38,730 bases of DNA from a virus, in IMG/VR virus record IMGVR_UViG_3300043331_002300, positions 1-38,730 of that record; one strand, given 5' to 3'. The notes beneath the pieces are model-generated. The model did not search any database, was not told the origin of the DNA, and was given only the letters and a program-made list of their open reading frames with translations. Position 1 is the stretch's first letter. Each line of letters starts with the position of its first letter. Below are positions 15,259-21,405 of the stretch, piece by piece. The position numbers and the translations under genes are program-made.

Positions 15259-15473
15259 CTTCCGACGCTCCGACGCCGCTGACGCCTGGCTTTGCGGGCG
15301 ATCGCCGGCTCGTCGGTGTCCTCCGTCAGGTCGGGCTCCGGCCACGGCGGAGGGATCGACCGGGCCGCGTCGAGCAGGAAGGCGCCGACGTCCGCCGCCA
15401 ACTCCCTGGCCAGTCGTGCCCGCTCCGGTTGGGTGAGCGGGGAAGGGTCATGCGTCGGGCGTGCCGCGGCCAC
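15255..15473 (-). CDS. Small hypothetical protein, 72 residues
   Basis: Not recognised. GTG 15473 has GGAGG six bases upstream, an excellent site that fixes the start. The N-terminal half is helical and charged (LTQPERARLARELAADVGAFLLDAAR), the middle is Pro- and acid-rich (PPPWPEPDLTEDTDEP) and the end is very basic (ARKARRQRRRSVGR). It is the second gene of the early leftward transcript, after the Cro-like gene. Confidence 0.6.
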   Translation of the reverse strand: MAAARPTHDPSPLTQPERARLARELAADVGAFLLDAARSIPPPWPEPDLTEDTDEPAIARKARRQRRRSVGR

Positions 15474-15502
15474 AGTCCACCTCCGAGACCTCCTGATCAG
15501 CG

Positions 15503-15511
15503 GTTGTCAAC
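15503..15511. promoter_or_regulatory. GTTGTCAAC site, second copy
   Basis: The odd-centred palindrome GTTGTCAAC lies in the 99-base gap between the Cro-like gene and the next gene. The same 9-mer in the same orientation sits inside the main operator at 16173-16181. On the minus strand it also gives TTGACA, a perfect -35 hexamer, but no matching -10 is visible at 16-18 bases. A secondary operator for the repressor or Cro-like protein is plausible. Confidence 0.4.
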
Positions 15512-15545
15512 TGCCCCGGGGCTCCACCCGGTCGTCGGGCGAGCG

Positions 15546-15562
15546 CCGGAGCGTAGCTCCGG
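15546..15562 (-). terminator. Hairpin after Cro-like gene
   Basis: CCGGAGC and GCTCCGG pair across a GTA loop, 11 bases past the Cro-like stop. There is no U-tract, so it may be a weak attenuator or an RNA-stability element rather than a full terminator. Confidence 0.35.
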
Positions 15563-15572
15563 TCGTGTCCGC

Positions 15573-15953
15573 TCAGGGCGAGTGCGCGTCCGGGCCGGCG
15601 ATCGGCTCGGCCCGGCGGTACCGGGTCAGGCACAGGGCGATGTACGCGTCCCGGGCGTCGTCGTGCCGCTTACAGACGCCCTCCACGACGGCCCGGGACA
15701 GCCCGTGACGCCGGCCGGCCTTGGCGTTGACGTAGTGCGGGCGCGAGAGCCCTCGCCAGGCGGCGTAGTCCGTGTCGGTCATCCCCCGTTCCGCCTGGTC
15801 CTCGGCCAGCCAGTCGAGGAAGCGGTCGAACCGCGGGTGCCCCAGCTTCCGCCCCCTGGCCCGAGCCGCTCCCGCGGCCGGCTGGTCCTCGAGCCCCCCG
15901 GCCATGACGGTCAGTCCGTCCTCTGCGCGTACCGCTGCGAGCGCCACTGGCAT
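15573..15953 (-). CDS. Cro-like helix-turn-helix regulator
   Basis: First gene of the leftward early operon (126 residues). The C-terminal ~75 residues hold the DNA-binding region: RFDRFLDWLAEDQ, then MTDTDYAAWRGLSRPHYVNAK with the recognition helix near GLSRPHYVN, then LSRAVVEGVCKRH. The N-terminal 50 residues are Ala/Gly-rich linker. ATG 15953 is chosen because it lies downstream of the promoter at 16041-16070 and has GGGGGACAGG close ahead; the frame is open further up to 16085 but that overlaps the promoter. It faces the XRE repressor across a shared control region, as Cro and CI do in lambdoid phages. The role is inferred from that arrangement. Confidence 0.66.
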   Translation of the reverse strand: MPVALAAVRAEDGLTVMAGGLEDQPAAGAARARGRKLGHPRFDRFLDWLAEDQAERGMTDTDYAAWRGLSRPHYVNAKAGRRHGLSRAVVEGVCKRHDDARDAYIALCLTRYRRAEPIAGPDAHSP

Positions 15954-16040
15954 CGTGCCTGTCCCCCGCTGCCTCGCCGGGTGTGCTCGGGGCGCCCGTG
16001 GTGATCGGCAGGGCCCCCGTCGTACCGCCGTGAGGTGCGC

Positions 16041-16070
16041 ATCATAGAGCCGCGTTTCATTGAGAGTCAA
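16041..16070 (-). promoter_or_regulatory. Leftward sigma70-type early promoter
   Basis: On the minus strand, TTGACT (16065-16070) and TATGAT (16041-16046) are separated by 18 bases; each matches the consensus at five of six positions. Transcription would start near 16034, about 80 bases ahead of the Cro-like gene, and read the whole early operon. It lies about 80 bases from the operator palindromes. Confidence 0.65.
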
Positions 16071-16150
16071 GGTCTTGCGGGGCACTAGGCCAAGCGTCTA
16101 CAAGATAGGACTTTGTGAAGAGATGACGGAAGTCGACGACGTGTCGGAAG

Positions 16151-16185
16151 TGAAACCTGGTAGTGTTTCAAAGTTGTCAACACTA
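16151..16185. promoter_or_regulatory. Overlapping operator palindromes in immunity region
   Basis: Two inverted repeats overlap. TGAAAC (16151-16156) pairs with GTTTCA (16165-16170), and TAGTGTT (16161-16167) pairs with AACACTA (16179-16185). The direct repeat CTGGTAG occurs at 16157-16163 and 16186-16192. The core GTTGTCAAC (16173-16181) recurs at 15503. This lies between divergent regulators and is the likely binding site of the XRE repressor and the Cro-like protein. Confidence 0.6.
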
Positions 16186-16222
16186 CTGGTAGAGTCCTAC
16201 CTCGCGGGCCGCCACCGAGGCG

Positions 16223-16247
16223 CACCGGCCGACCCCTCGGACCGGTG
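16223..16247. other. Inverted repeat ahead of repressor gene
   Basis: CACCGG (16223-16228) and CCGGTG (16242-16247) are complementary, with partly matching inner bases. It lies in the untranslated leader of the repressor gene and could be an RNA hairpin or a further binding site. The rest of 15954-16287 shows no convincing gene. Confidence 0.3.
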
Positions 16248-16287
16248 TTCGAGATAGTACGGATGGGTCCGCAGGGGGGGGCGTCGC

Positions 16288-16698
16288 GTGGCCGACGAGC
16301 TGGCCCGGTCGCGGGGAGGAGACGGTCATGAAGCGGACGCCGGTTTCAGGATCCGGGGCTTCCCGCGCCTGGGGGGAGGCCGGAGCCGGACGGGGGGCTG
16401 GGCTAGCCCGGACCCGGACTGGTGGCGGAAGACCCCGGCGGGGCTCTTCGCCCGGGCCGTGCTCCTGATCCGGCTCGGACGCGGGGTCGACCAGCGCGAC
16501 CTCGCGATCCGGTCGGGGGTGTCCACGGGGCAGCTGAGCAAGATCGAGAACGCGACCTACCCGACCTGGCGCAACGCCGCCGACCGGATCGCCCGGGGGC
16601 TGGACTTCCCGAGCGCCCTGCTGCTGCTGTACGCCTTCTACGGGCAGGACCTCCCGGCGACGGAGGAGGCGCTGGGGCTGGAGGAGCCGGAAGGGTGA
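16288..16698 (+). CDS. XRE-family repressor (CI-like, no peptidase domain)
   Basis: The probable lysogeny repressor (136 residues). The helix-turn-helix spans about 55-110: VLLIRLGRGVDQRDLAIRSG, then the recognition helix STGQLSKIENATYP and RNAADRIARGLDF, which is the classic XRE pattern. No LexA-type self-cleaving peptidase domain follows, so induction would not use RecA-driven autocleavage. The first 45 residues are Gly/Arg-rich and poorly conserved looking; GTG 16288, preceded by a G-rich site, is the best start I see in frame, but a later start is possible. It is the only plus-strand gene in this part and is convergent with the integrase. Confidence 0.75.
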   Translation: MADELARSRGGDGHEADAGFRIRGFPRLGGGRSRTGGWASPDPDWWRKTPAGLFARAVLLIRLGRGVDQRDLAIRSGVSTGQLSKIENATYPTWRNAADRIARGLDFPSALLLLYAFYGQDLPATEEALGLEEPEG

Positions 16699-16701
16699 CG
16701 G

Positions 16702-16728
16702 GGCGGCCCGGGAGGTCGCCGGGCCGCC
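16702..16728. terminator. GC hairpin between repressor and integrase
   Basis: GGCGGCCCGG (16702-16711) and CCGGGCCGCC (16719-16728) pair perfectly over a seven-base loop in the 42-base gap between convergent genes. It lacks a U-tract; such U-less hairpins are reported as terminators in high-GC bacteria. It could serve both directions. Confidence 0.5.
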
Positions 16729-16740
16729 GCCCGCCGGGGA

Positions 16741-18582
16741 TCAGGGGGCGGGGACGAGGAGGGTGAGGGGCGCGAGCCAGGGACACTCTTGGGCGTTCTG
16801 TTTCACCGGAACGCCCATAAGTGGAGGACGCACCCAGGCCCCCTCGGGTACCCCCAGCAGGGCCGCCCCCGCGTCCGTCGGCAGCCACCCCGACAGGCGC
16901 ACCGCCCGGCCCCGCCCGTGCCCATCGCCGTCGACCTCGAGCTTGGTGAAGAACCACCCCAGGAACTGCCGGTAGCGGGCCGGGTCGCGCTCCCCCAACA
17001 GGGCCACGTACTCGGGCACCCGCCCCCGCAGCGCCTCCGCCAGCGCCAGCGCCTCCCCCGAGGTGGCCACGGTCGCCTCCAGCTTCGCCAGCCGGGCCTC
17101 CAACCGCGCCTCCTCGGCGTCCAGGGCCATTCGCCGCTCCCGCACGTCCTGCACGGTGAGGGCTCCCGCCTCGGCCAGCTCCACCAGGCGCTTACGGCGC
17201 AGCCGGGCGTCCCCCAGCGCCGCCTCGACCTCGGCCCGCTGCCCGGCCTGGGAGCGCTCCCGCTCCCGGCGCACCTGCTCGTCCAGCATCCCGTCGACGT
17301 TGATCGCGGCGAACAGTCCGGCGAGGGCCTCGTCGACGGCCCACCGGGCCAGGGCATCGGTCACGAAGAACCCGCCCTCCGGGCACCCCCTCCCCGGCGT
17401 CCGCCCGAAGCGCCGGTAGGGCAGGCAGTCGTAGCGCCGGACGAGCCCGGCCTCCCGGATGGCCATGTGGCCCCCGCAGCGGGGGCAGACGAGCAGCCCC
17501 TGGAGGGGCCGCTTGGGGGCGGCCAAACGCCGGGGGCCCGCCGCCCGGGCCTCGCGGATGCGGGCCACCTTGAGCCACAGGGCGGCGTCGACGATCCGCA
17601 CCTCGGGGTCGAACACGTCGGCGGGGCCCAGGTCGCGGACGTAGGGGTTGCCCCGCTTCCTGGCCTTCCGTCCCCCGCCCCAGGCGCGGTAGCCGGCGTA
17701 GATGCGGGCCTCCAGGATGCGCCCCACGTCCTTGACCTCGAACGGGCGGGGGCCGGCCGCCTCGGCGGGGTCGCGCCGGCGCCGACCCGGCAGCCGGTGA
17801 CCGAGCGCGTCGATGACCCGGCAGAGGGCCCCGAGGGTCAGGGGCTCCCAGGTGCCGTCGGGGCCGGTATGGCCGTCCGCGTACAGGGCGTAGATGAGCC
17901 GGACGACGCCGGCCTGGCCGGGGTGAATGACCAGTCGCCCGCGCGGGCGCCCGTCGGCGTGGGGCACGTCCATCACCAGGTCGTAGCCGTAGGGCACCGT
18001 CCCGCCCACCCAGGCGCCGGCGTGGGCCTGTTTGTACAGGCCCCGGCTGACCGCCTTGACCGTCTTCTGCTTCTGGCTCCCGGAGATGAGCAGCTCGAAC
18101 CCGGCCAGCAGCTCATCGGTGTCGCTCTGGAAGTCGTAGGTCTTGCCGGGGGTCAGGATGAGCGCCCCGCCGTCCTTGCACGCTTTCTTGATCCGCAGCC
18201 CGTCGATCACGTCCTGGTCGCGGGACAGGCGGTTCAGGTCGACGCAGATGATGGCCCGCAGGGTGGCGCCGGTGGGGACGGGCAGTCCGTCGACGTCGGC
18301 GGGCTTGGAGATGCGCCCGTGCTCGAGGTCATACAGCAGGGCGGTCATGTCCGGTCGGTCCTCGATCGTCTCGCCGGAGATGCCCAGGTCGCCGTCGTAG
18401 AGCACGACCCGCATCCCCAGGTCCTTCCCGAGGCGGGCCAGGGCGAGCTGGTCCTTGACGCTCCAGTTGTCCTTCTGGCGGTCGGTCGAGACGCGGGGGT
18501 ACAGGGCGGCGTAGCGGTCGTCCGCCTGCGCGGGGCTGTCGAGTCGAATGGAGACGGCAGCATAGCGGTCGTCAGCGCTCAT
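16741..18582 (-). CDS. int: Large serine recombinase (phage integrase)
   Basis: Catalyses site-specific integration and excision of the phage (613 residues). The resolvase-like catalytic domain has YPRVSTDRQ with the nucleophile S32 and the arginine-rich DLNRLSRDQD (115-124). The recombinase domain (about 185-340) includes GAWVGGTVPYGYDL. A zinc ribbon follows with C366, C369, C386 and C400 (VCPRCGGH, DCLPYRR, RGCPEGG). A coiled coil (about 425-510) then precedes a C-terminal extension. This is the full domain set of phiC31/Bxb1-type integrases. ATG 18582 overlaps the upstream gene by 11 bases. No gene for a recombination directionality factor can be named. The attP site is not proven; candidates lie near both ends of the gene. 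Confidence 0.95.
   Translation of the reverse strand: MSADDRYAAVSIRLDSPAQADDRYAALYPRVSTDRQKDNWSVKDQLALARLGKDLGMRVVLYDGDLGISGETIEDRPDMTALLYDLEHGRISKPADVDGLPVPTGATLRAIICVDLNRLSRDQDVIDGLRIKKACKDGGALILTPGKTYDFQSDTDELLAGFELLISGSQKQKTVKAVSRGLYKQAHAGAWVGGTVPYGYDLVMDVPHADGRPRGRLVIHPGQAGVVRLIYALYADGHTGPDGTWEPLTLGALCRVIDALGHRLPGRRRRDPAEAAGPRPFEVKDVGRILEARIYAGYRAWGGGRKARKRGNPYVRDLGPADVFDPEVRIVDAALWLKVARIREARAAGPRRLAAPKRPLQGLLVCPRCGGHMAIREAGLVRRYDCLPYRRFGRTPGRGCPEGGFFVTDALARWAVDEALAGLFAAINVDGMLDEQVRRERERSQAGQRAEVEAALGDARLRRKRLVELAEAGALTVQDVRERRMALDAEEARLEARLAKLEATVATSGEALALAEALRGRVPEYVALLGERDPARYRQFLGWFFTKLEVDGDGHGRGRAVRLSGWLPTDAGAALLGVPEGAWVRPPLMGVPVKQNAQECPWLAPLTLLVPAP
16791..16816. repeat. Inverted repeat in the 3' end of the integrase gene
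   Basis: GGGCGTTC (16791-16798) and GAACGCCC (16809-16816) are perfect complements 10 bases apart within the last codons of the integrase. It could be an RNA hairpin or part of an attachment site; there is no direct proof of either. Confidence 0.35.
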
Positions 18583-18919
18583 CGCCCGCCTCCCGCTCCT
18601 GAGCCTGCCAGGTCAGCCGGGGCGCCGCGGCGCCCACGGGCCACTCCGATCGAAGCACCGCTCCGGAGGGCCCCATGATGGGTTGCCAACAGAGGACCTC
18701 CGCCACGTGGTAGGCAGCCCGCCCGGGCCGTCCCCGCACGAGGAACAACCCGCTGGTCGGGGGTGACGAGTCCGGCCACCGGTGCCGGAGCACAGGCTCG
18801 GGGAGCCATGCGCCCCAGAAGCCATCGATCCAGGCCCGGGCGCCCTGGGAGCCGGGTTCGAGGTATTCCACCACCAGGAGCCGGCTGTCGAGCGGCTCGC
18901 TCTCGAGTACACTGGGCAC
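18572..18919 (-). CDS. Hypothetical protein upstream of integrase, 115 residues
   Basis: Not recognised. GTG 18919 is chosen because AAGGAG lies nine bases ahead and because an earlier ATG at 18979 would place the start inside the terminator hairpin. The product begins VPSVLESEPLDSRLLVVEYL and has a compact, aromatic-rich centre (ARAWIDGFWGAWLPEPVL, then TSGLFLVRGRPGRAAYHVAEVLCW), suggesting a small globular beta/alpha fold. It overlaps the integrase start by 11 bases and is presumably co-expressed. A role as recombination directionality or control factor is conceivable from position only. Confidence 0.58.
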   Translation of the reverse strand: MPSVLESEPLDSRLLVVEYLEPGSQGARAWIDGFWGAWLPEPVLRHRWPDSSPPTSGLFLVRGRPGRAAYHVAEVLCWQPIMGPSGAVLRSEWPVGAAAPRLTWQAQEREAGDER

Positions 18920-18954
18920 GTAGGTCTTCTCCTTGGTTGGGGTGGGGTCTACTG

Positions 18955-18990
18955 CCCCGGTGCCGTTCTTGCGCGGCACCGGGGTCTTTT
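18955..18990 (+). terminator. Intrinsic terminator, rightward
   Basis: CCCCGGTGCCG (18955-18965) pairs perfectly with CGGCACCGGGG (18974-18984) over an eight-base loop, followed by TCTTTT. The U-tract is on the plus strand, so it would stop rightward transcripts, for instance read-through from the repressor gene. On the minus strand the hairpin also lies just past the ribbon-helix-helix stop and may act weakly there. Confidence 0.65.
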
Positions 18991-19007
18991 CGTGTCATTT
19001 CGTGTCA
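18988..19007. repeat. Tandem 10-bp repeat at the RHH gene end
   Basis: TTTCGTGTCA occurs twice in a row (18988-18997 and 18998-19007), overlapping the terminator tail and the stop codon of the RHH gene. One repeat per helical turn is typical of protein-binding sites. Confidence 0.4.
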
Positions 19008-19157
19008 GCGGCCGTCCCGGGGCTCCCTGGCCCGACGAGCCCTGAGGGCGTCCTCGAGGATCCGGATGACCTGCCTCGACAAGCTCCGGTCTTCGTCGTC
19101 GGCCCACGCCTTCAAGCCGTCATGCGTCTCCACGGAGACGCGAATGGTGATCGCCAC
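19005..19157 (-). CDS. Ribbon-helix-helix (Arc/CopG-like) regulator
   Basis: A 50-residue DNA-binding protein. The beta strand VAITIRVS is followed by helix A (ETHDGLKAWADDED) and helix B (SLSRQVIRILEDALRAR), the standard RHH layout; such proteins bind as dimers to repeated or palindromic operators. GTG 19157 has AAGGAG nine bases upstream; GTG 19178 would add seven residues and lacks such a site. It is transcribed away from the small plus-strand gene cluster, sharing a 140-base control region that contains AACGGCCGTT, a likely operator. It probably represses its own promoter and the divergent cluster. Confidence 0.75.
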   Translation of the reverse strand: MAITIRVSVETHDGLKAWADDEDRSLSRQVIRILEDALRARRAREPRDGR

Positions 19158-19234
19158 GCGCTTTTGCTCCTTGGTCACAAATCGCCAGTGTAGCGCTGCC
19201 TTTCCGGCAGGGGAACCCTTCTGGCGTCTTCGTA

Positions 19235-19263
19235 AGAATAGCGGAAGAACGGCCGTTTTGCAA
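19235..19263 (-). promoter_or_regulatory. Leftward promoter with palindromic spacer
   Basis: On the minus strand TTGCAA (19258-19263) and TATTCT (19235-19240) are 17 bases apart, each matching four of six consensus bases. The perfect palindrome AACGGCCGTT (19248-19257) fills the spacer next to the -35, a good place for autorepression by the RHH protein. Confidence 0.45.
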
Positions 19264-19285
19264 CATATTCGCTCCACTTTGCTGC

Positions 19286-19297
19286 TATAATTGAGGT
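19286..19297 (+). promoter_or_regulatory. Rightward -10 TATAAT six bases from ATG (leaderless type)
   Basis: A perfect TATAAT lies at 19286-19291, six bases before ATG 19298, so transcription would begin at or next to the start codon. No strong -35 is seen at 16-18 bases. The same -10/six-base/ATG spacing occurs at 34313. Leaderless genes of this form are common in actinobacteria and Deinococcus. Confidence 0.55.
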
Positions 19298-19447
19298 ATG
19301 AGCGAGCGCACGGCGGAGCAGGAGCAGCGGGCGGTCGAGTGCCGGCTGTATGTCGACGGCAAGGTGATCGAATTCCGGATCCCCGGTCCTCTGGTGGCGC
19401 TGCGACCGGCGCCGGCGAAGGCCCGTAAGGGCAAGGAGTCGAGGTGA
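19298..19447 (+). CDS. Small hypothetical protein, 49 residues
   Basis: First gene of the plus-strand cluster: starts MSERTAEQEQRAVECRLYV, continues with VDGKVIEFRIPGPLVAL and ends in a basic tail (KARKGKESR). The short beta-rich middle and charged ends suggest a small binding protein. Start ATG 19298 is fixed by the adjacent TATAAT. The stop overlaps the next gene in GTGA if the latter begins at 19444. Function unknown. Confidence 0.6.
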   Translation: MSERTAEQEQRAVECRLYVDGKVIEFRIPGPLVALRPAPAKARKGKESR

Positions 19448-19449
19448 TC

Positions 19450-19797
19450 ATGCCCCCGGAGGAGCTGCGCCGGCGCGCGATCTCCCGCGCCCTGGCCAAC
19501 GGCGGCGCGGCGGCCGTCAGGCGCGAGCGGTACGGCCTGTATTTCGTCAGGAGCGCGACCCGGTTCGGGATCTGGCACCGGGTCTCGGTCGTCGGCCAGA
19601 ACTGGTTCTGCACCTGCGAGGCGGCCCTGGCGGGGAAGCCCTGCTGGCACCAGGCGGCGACCTACATCGCCAAGGTCGAGTCGGGTGGGGGCCGGGTCAC
19701 CGGTCCCTCCGTCTCCCCGGCTCCCGCTTCCCCGACCGAGCCTGCCAGCAGGCGTGCCTGGCCGGTCGACACGACCCCGCTGCGGTGGGTGGCGTGA
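19450..19797 (+). CDS. SWIM zinc-finger protein
   Basis: A 115-residue protein with the SWIM pattern CxC-x8-CxH: C54, C56, C65 and H67 in WFCTCEAAL and KPCWHQAA. SWIM domains bind DNA or proteins, often in recombination or helicase partners. The preceding beta strands (RYGLYFVRSATRFGIWHRVSVV) are the usual lead-in to the finger. The tail is Ser/Pro/Thr-rich. ATG 19450 and GTG 19444 are both possible; AAGGAG lies just upstream of either. Stand-alone SWIM proteins of this size are not assigned a function. Confidence 0.72.
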   Translation: MPPEELRRRAISRALANGGAAAVRRERYGLYFVRSATRFGIWHRVSVVGQNWFCTCEAALAGKPCWHQAATYIAKVESGGGRVTGPSVSPAPASPTEPASRRAWPVDTTPLRWVA

Positions 19798-19808
19798 GGA
19801 GGCGTGCG

Positions 19809-20003
19809 ATGGGGGCCCGAGGGAACTGGCCCGCGGGGCGCCGCTCGCTCGCGGCGACGGGGCACCAGGGGCGCCTCCGCCGGCGGCAGCAGCCCGCCGT
19901 GGACCCGGGGCTGCTCGCCTTGATCCGGCGCGTGCCGTACTGGCGTAACGGCTTCGCCTACGTACGCGACGAGGCCGGCGTGGAGCACCCGTGGCGCCCA
20001 TGA
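19809..20003 (+). CDS. Small basic hypothetical protein, 64 residues
   Basis: Third gene of the cluster. ATG 19809 has GGAGG six bases upstream. The N-terminal half is strongly basic (RRSLAATGHQGRLRRRQQP), and the C-terminal half ends VPYWRNGFAYVRDEAGVEHP, which looks like a short beta hairpin. Nucleic-acid binding is possible. The stop overlaps the next gene's ATG in ATGA. Confidence 0.5.
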   Translation: MGARGNWPAGRRSLAATGHQGRLRRRQQPAVDPGLLALIRRVPYWRNGFAYVRDEAGVEHPWRP

Positions 20004-20191
20004 AGCCCGAGATCGGCCTCTTCGTCGACCGTCTGCGGCTGGTGATTGCCCGGCTGCGTGGAGCACTCGCGTTCGCCAGGAGCGTCATCAAGTCCGGCGA
20101 GCCGTGGTCGACGACGTGCGATCAGGTGATCGACGGGGCGCTCCAGGCCGAGCGTCACGGCACGTATGGCGCGAGAAAGGCGGTTCCATGA
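19991..20191 (+). CDS. Small helical hypothetical protein, 66 residues
   Basis: Mostly helical: EIGLFVDRLRLVIARLRGAL, then FARSVIKSGEPWSTTCDQVI. GTG 19991 has GGAG five bases upstream, while ATG 20000 forms an ATGA junction with the previous stop; I used the former. The stop at 20191 overlaps the next ATG. Function unknown. Confidence 0.5.
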   Translation: MAPMKPEIGLFVDRLRLVIARLRGALAFARSVIKSGEPWSTTCDQVIDGALQAERHGTYGARKAVP

Positions 20192-20412
20192 CCGGGCGCA
20201 TCCGCACCCACCACGCCGACGACGAGACGCTCAAGTACCTGATCGCCCTGGAGGACGAGAACGTCCGGTTGCGGAATGCCCTGGAGGAACTCTACGGAGC
20301 GACCCACGGCTACCTGAGCCAGACGAACGGCCGGGGCCAGATGCGGGCCGGCACGCCGCGTCTGAACGCCGCGCTCGGGGACGCCTTCAAGGCCCTGCAC
20401 CCGGACGGGTGA
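20188..20412 (+). CDS. Small coiled-coil hypothetical protein, 74 residues
   Basis: Last gene of the cluster. ATG 20188 is in an ATGA overlap and has AAAGG seven bases upstream. A leucine-rich coiled-coil segment (LKYLIALEDENVRLRNALEEL, residues about 15-35) suggests a dimer; the rest is polar. It ends 28 bases from the stop of a convergent minus-strand gene, with no clear terminator between. Confidence 0.55.
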   Translation: MTGRIRTHHADDETLKYLIALEDENVRLRNALEELYGATHGYLSQTNGRGQMRAGTPRLNAALGDAFKALHPDG

Positions 20413-20440
20413 CGCAAGCTAGCTCGCACTAAGGCGCCCG

Positions 20441-20581
20441 CTAGGGGAAGAGCAGGGCCCCAGCCAGGAAGGCCAGACCGGCGGCGGTGAGGTTGCCGCG
20501 CGCCGGGGCGTAGCCCACGGCCGCGACGGCGAACAGCACGATGGCGATCAGCAGCAGCAGGGAGCGGGGGGCGAGGATCAT
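20441..20581 (-). CDS. Small membrane protein (holin-like), 46 residues
   Basis: A short gene that fits the operon exactly: ATG 20581 overlaps the peptidase stop in ATGA. Two hydrophobic segments, SLLLLIAIVLFAVAAVGY and LTAAGLAFLAGALLF, are separated by a short APARGN turn. Tiny two-helix membrane proteins of this pattern are common next to phage lysis genes. A role in membrane lesion or lysis timing is inferred from position. Confidence 0.65.
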   Translation of the reverse strand: MILAPRSLLLLIAIVLFAVAAVGYAPARGNLTAAGLAFLAGALLFP

Positions 20582-21405
20582 CCGGTCACGGACCACTGCC
20601 CGTCCCGCAGCCGGTAAAAGAGACAGCCGCTGTCATACTCGACCCAGACGCCGGCGTCCTCCCCCTGCCCGTAGGGGCGCTCCTCCGTCCGCGGGCGCCC
20701 CAGGTACGTACCCGCCCGCAGCGCCTCGACCCACCCCTGGGCCGTCCCGCTCTCCGGGTTATAGGGGATGCCCGCCCAGCTGTAGAGGTCGGCCAGCACC
20801 CAGCCCTTGATCTGCCAGTCTTCCAGCAGCATGATCTCCTCCGGCTCCGGGGGCAGCGCCAGGGGCACCAGGGCCAGGGCCTGCACCCCGCCCACGTTGG
20901 CCACGCCCTGTTTCGTCGAGGCCTCGGTGTAGAAGTACGGCCCCCCGACGTAGTAGGACAGCGGGTCGCTCGAGTAGCGGTCGACGTCCTCGGTCGCGGT
21001 GAGCAGGATGAAGTGGTTCGCCGCCCAGTTGGGGTCGTTCGGGTACTGGCGGGGGGTGAGCACCCGGTTGTCCAGGAGGATGATCACCGGCTCCTGGCGA
21101 CGGATGCTCTCGTCGATCTGGCTCCAGGACACCGGCCACCAGGTGGCCTGCCCGTACCAGGAGGCCACCATCGCGAGCTGGTTGAGGGTCGTGTAACCGC
21201 CGACCTCCCCGACATCGTTCGACAGCCCGTCCCGGGCGATGTCGGCCACCTCGAGCATCGCCTCCTGGGTGGCGGGGATCACCCCGCGGTGGGCGAGGGT
21301 CATGCTCAGGCATGCTGGTCCACAGTTGTTTCCCCCGGTGGCGGGGTTCCCCATAAGCTGCGAAATGTACGGGACGGAGAGGCGCACGGCCGCCGCGGGG
21401 CTCAT
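20578..21405 (-). CDS. C39-like cysteine peptidase, probable endolysin
   Basis: Probably cleaves peptidoglycan peptides during host lysis (275 residues). The domain follows the C39-like pattern: LSVPYISQ at the start, the catalytic cysteine in NNCGPACLSM (about 27-36), the Gln oxyanion residue in ISQ, and the catalytic histidine in NHFILLTATEDVD near 130. An extra region after ~170 holds KGWVLADLYSWAGIPYNPES and may be a second, substrate-binding module. There is no signal peptide, so it would need the neighbouring holins. ATGA overlaps connect it to both membrane-protein neighbours. A domain for a different endolysin class is not seen. Confidence 0.75.
   Translation of the reverse strand: MSPAAAVRLSVPYISQLMGNPATGGNNCGPACLSMTLAHRGVIPATQEAMLEVADIARDGLSNDVGEVGGYTTLNQLAMVASWYGQATWWPVSWSQIDESIRRQEPVIILLDNRVLTPRQYPNDPNWAANHFILLTATEDVDRYSSDPLSYYVGGPYFYTEASTKQGVANVGGVQALALVPLALPPEPEEIMLLEDWQIKGWVLADLYSWAGIPYNPESGTAQGWVEALRAGTYLGRPRTEERPYGQGEDAGVWVEYDSGCLFYRLRDGQWSVTG

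Noticed and set aside
16060-16257. Plus-strand open frame of 65 codons in the immunity region
   Set aside because: It lies across the promoter and operator palindromes, has no ribosome site and shows no domain.
18579-18998. Alternative minus-strand frame upstream of the integrase
   Set aside because: Overlaps the terminator hairpin and is less protein-like than the frame used at 18572-18919.
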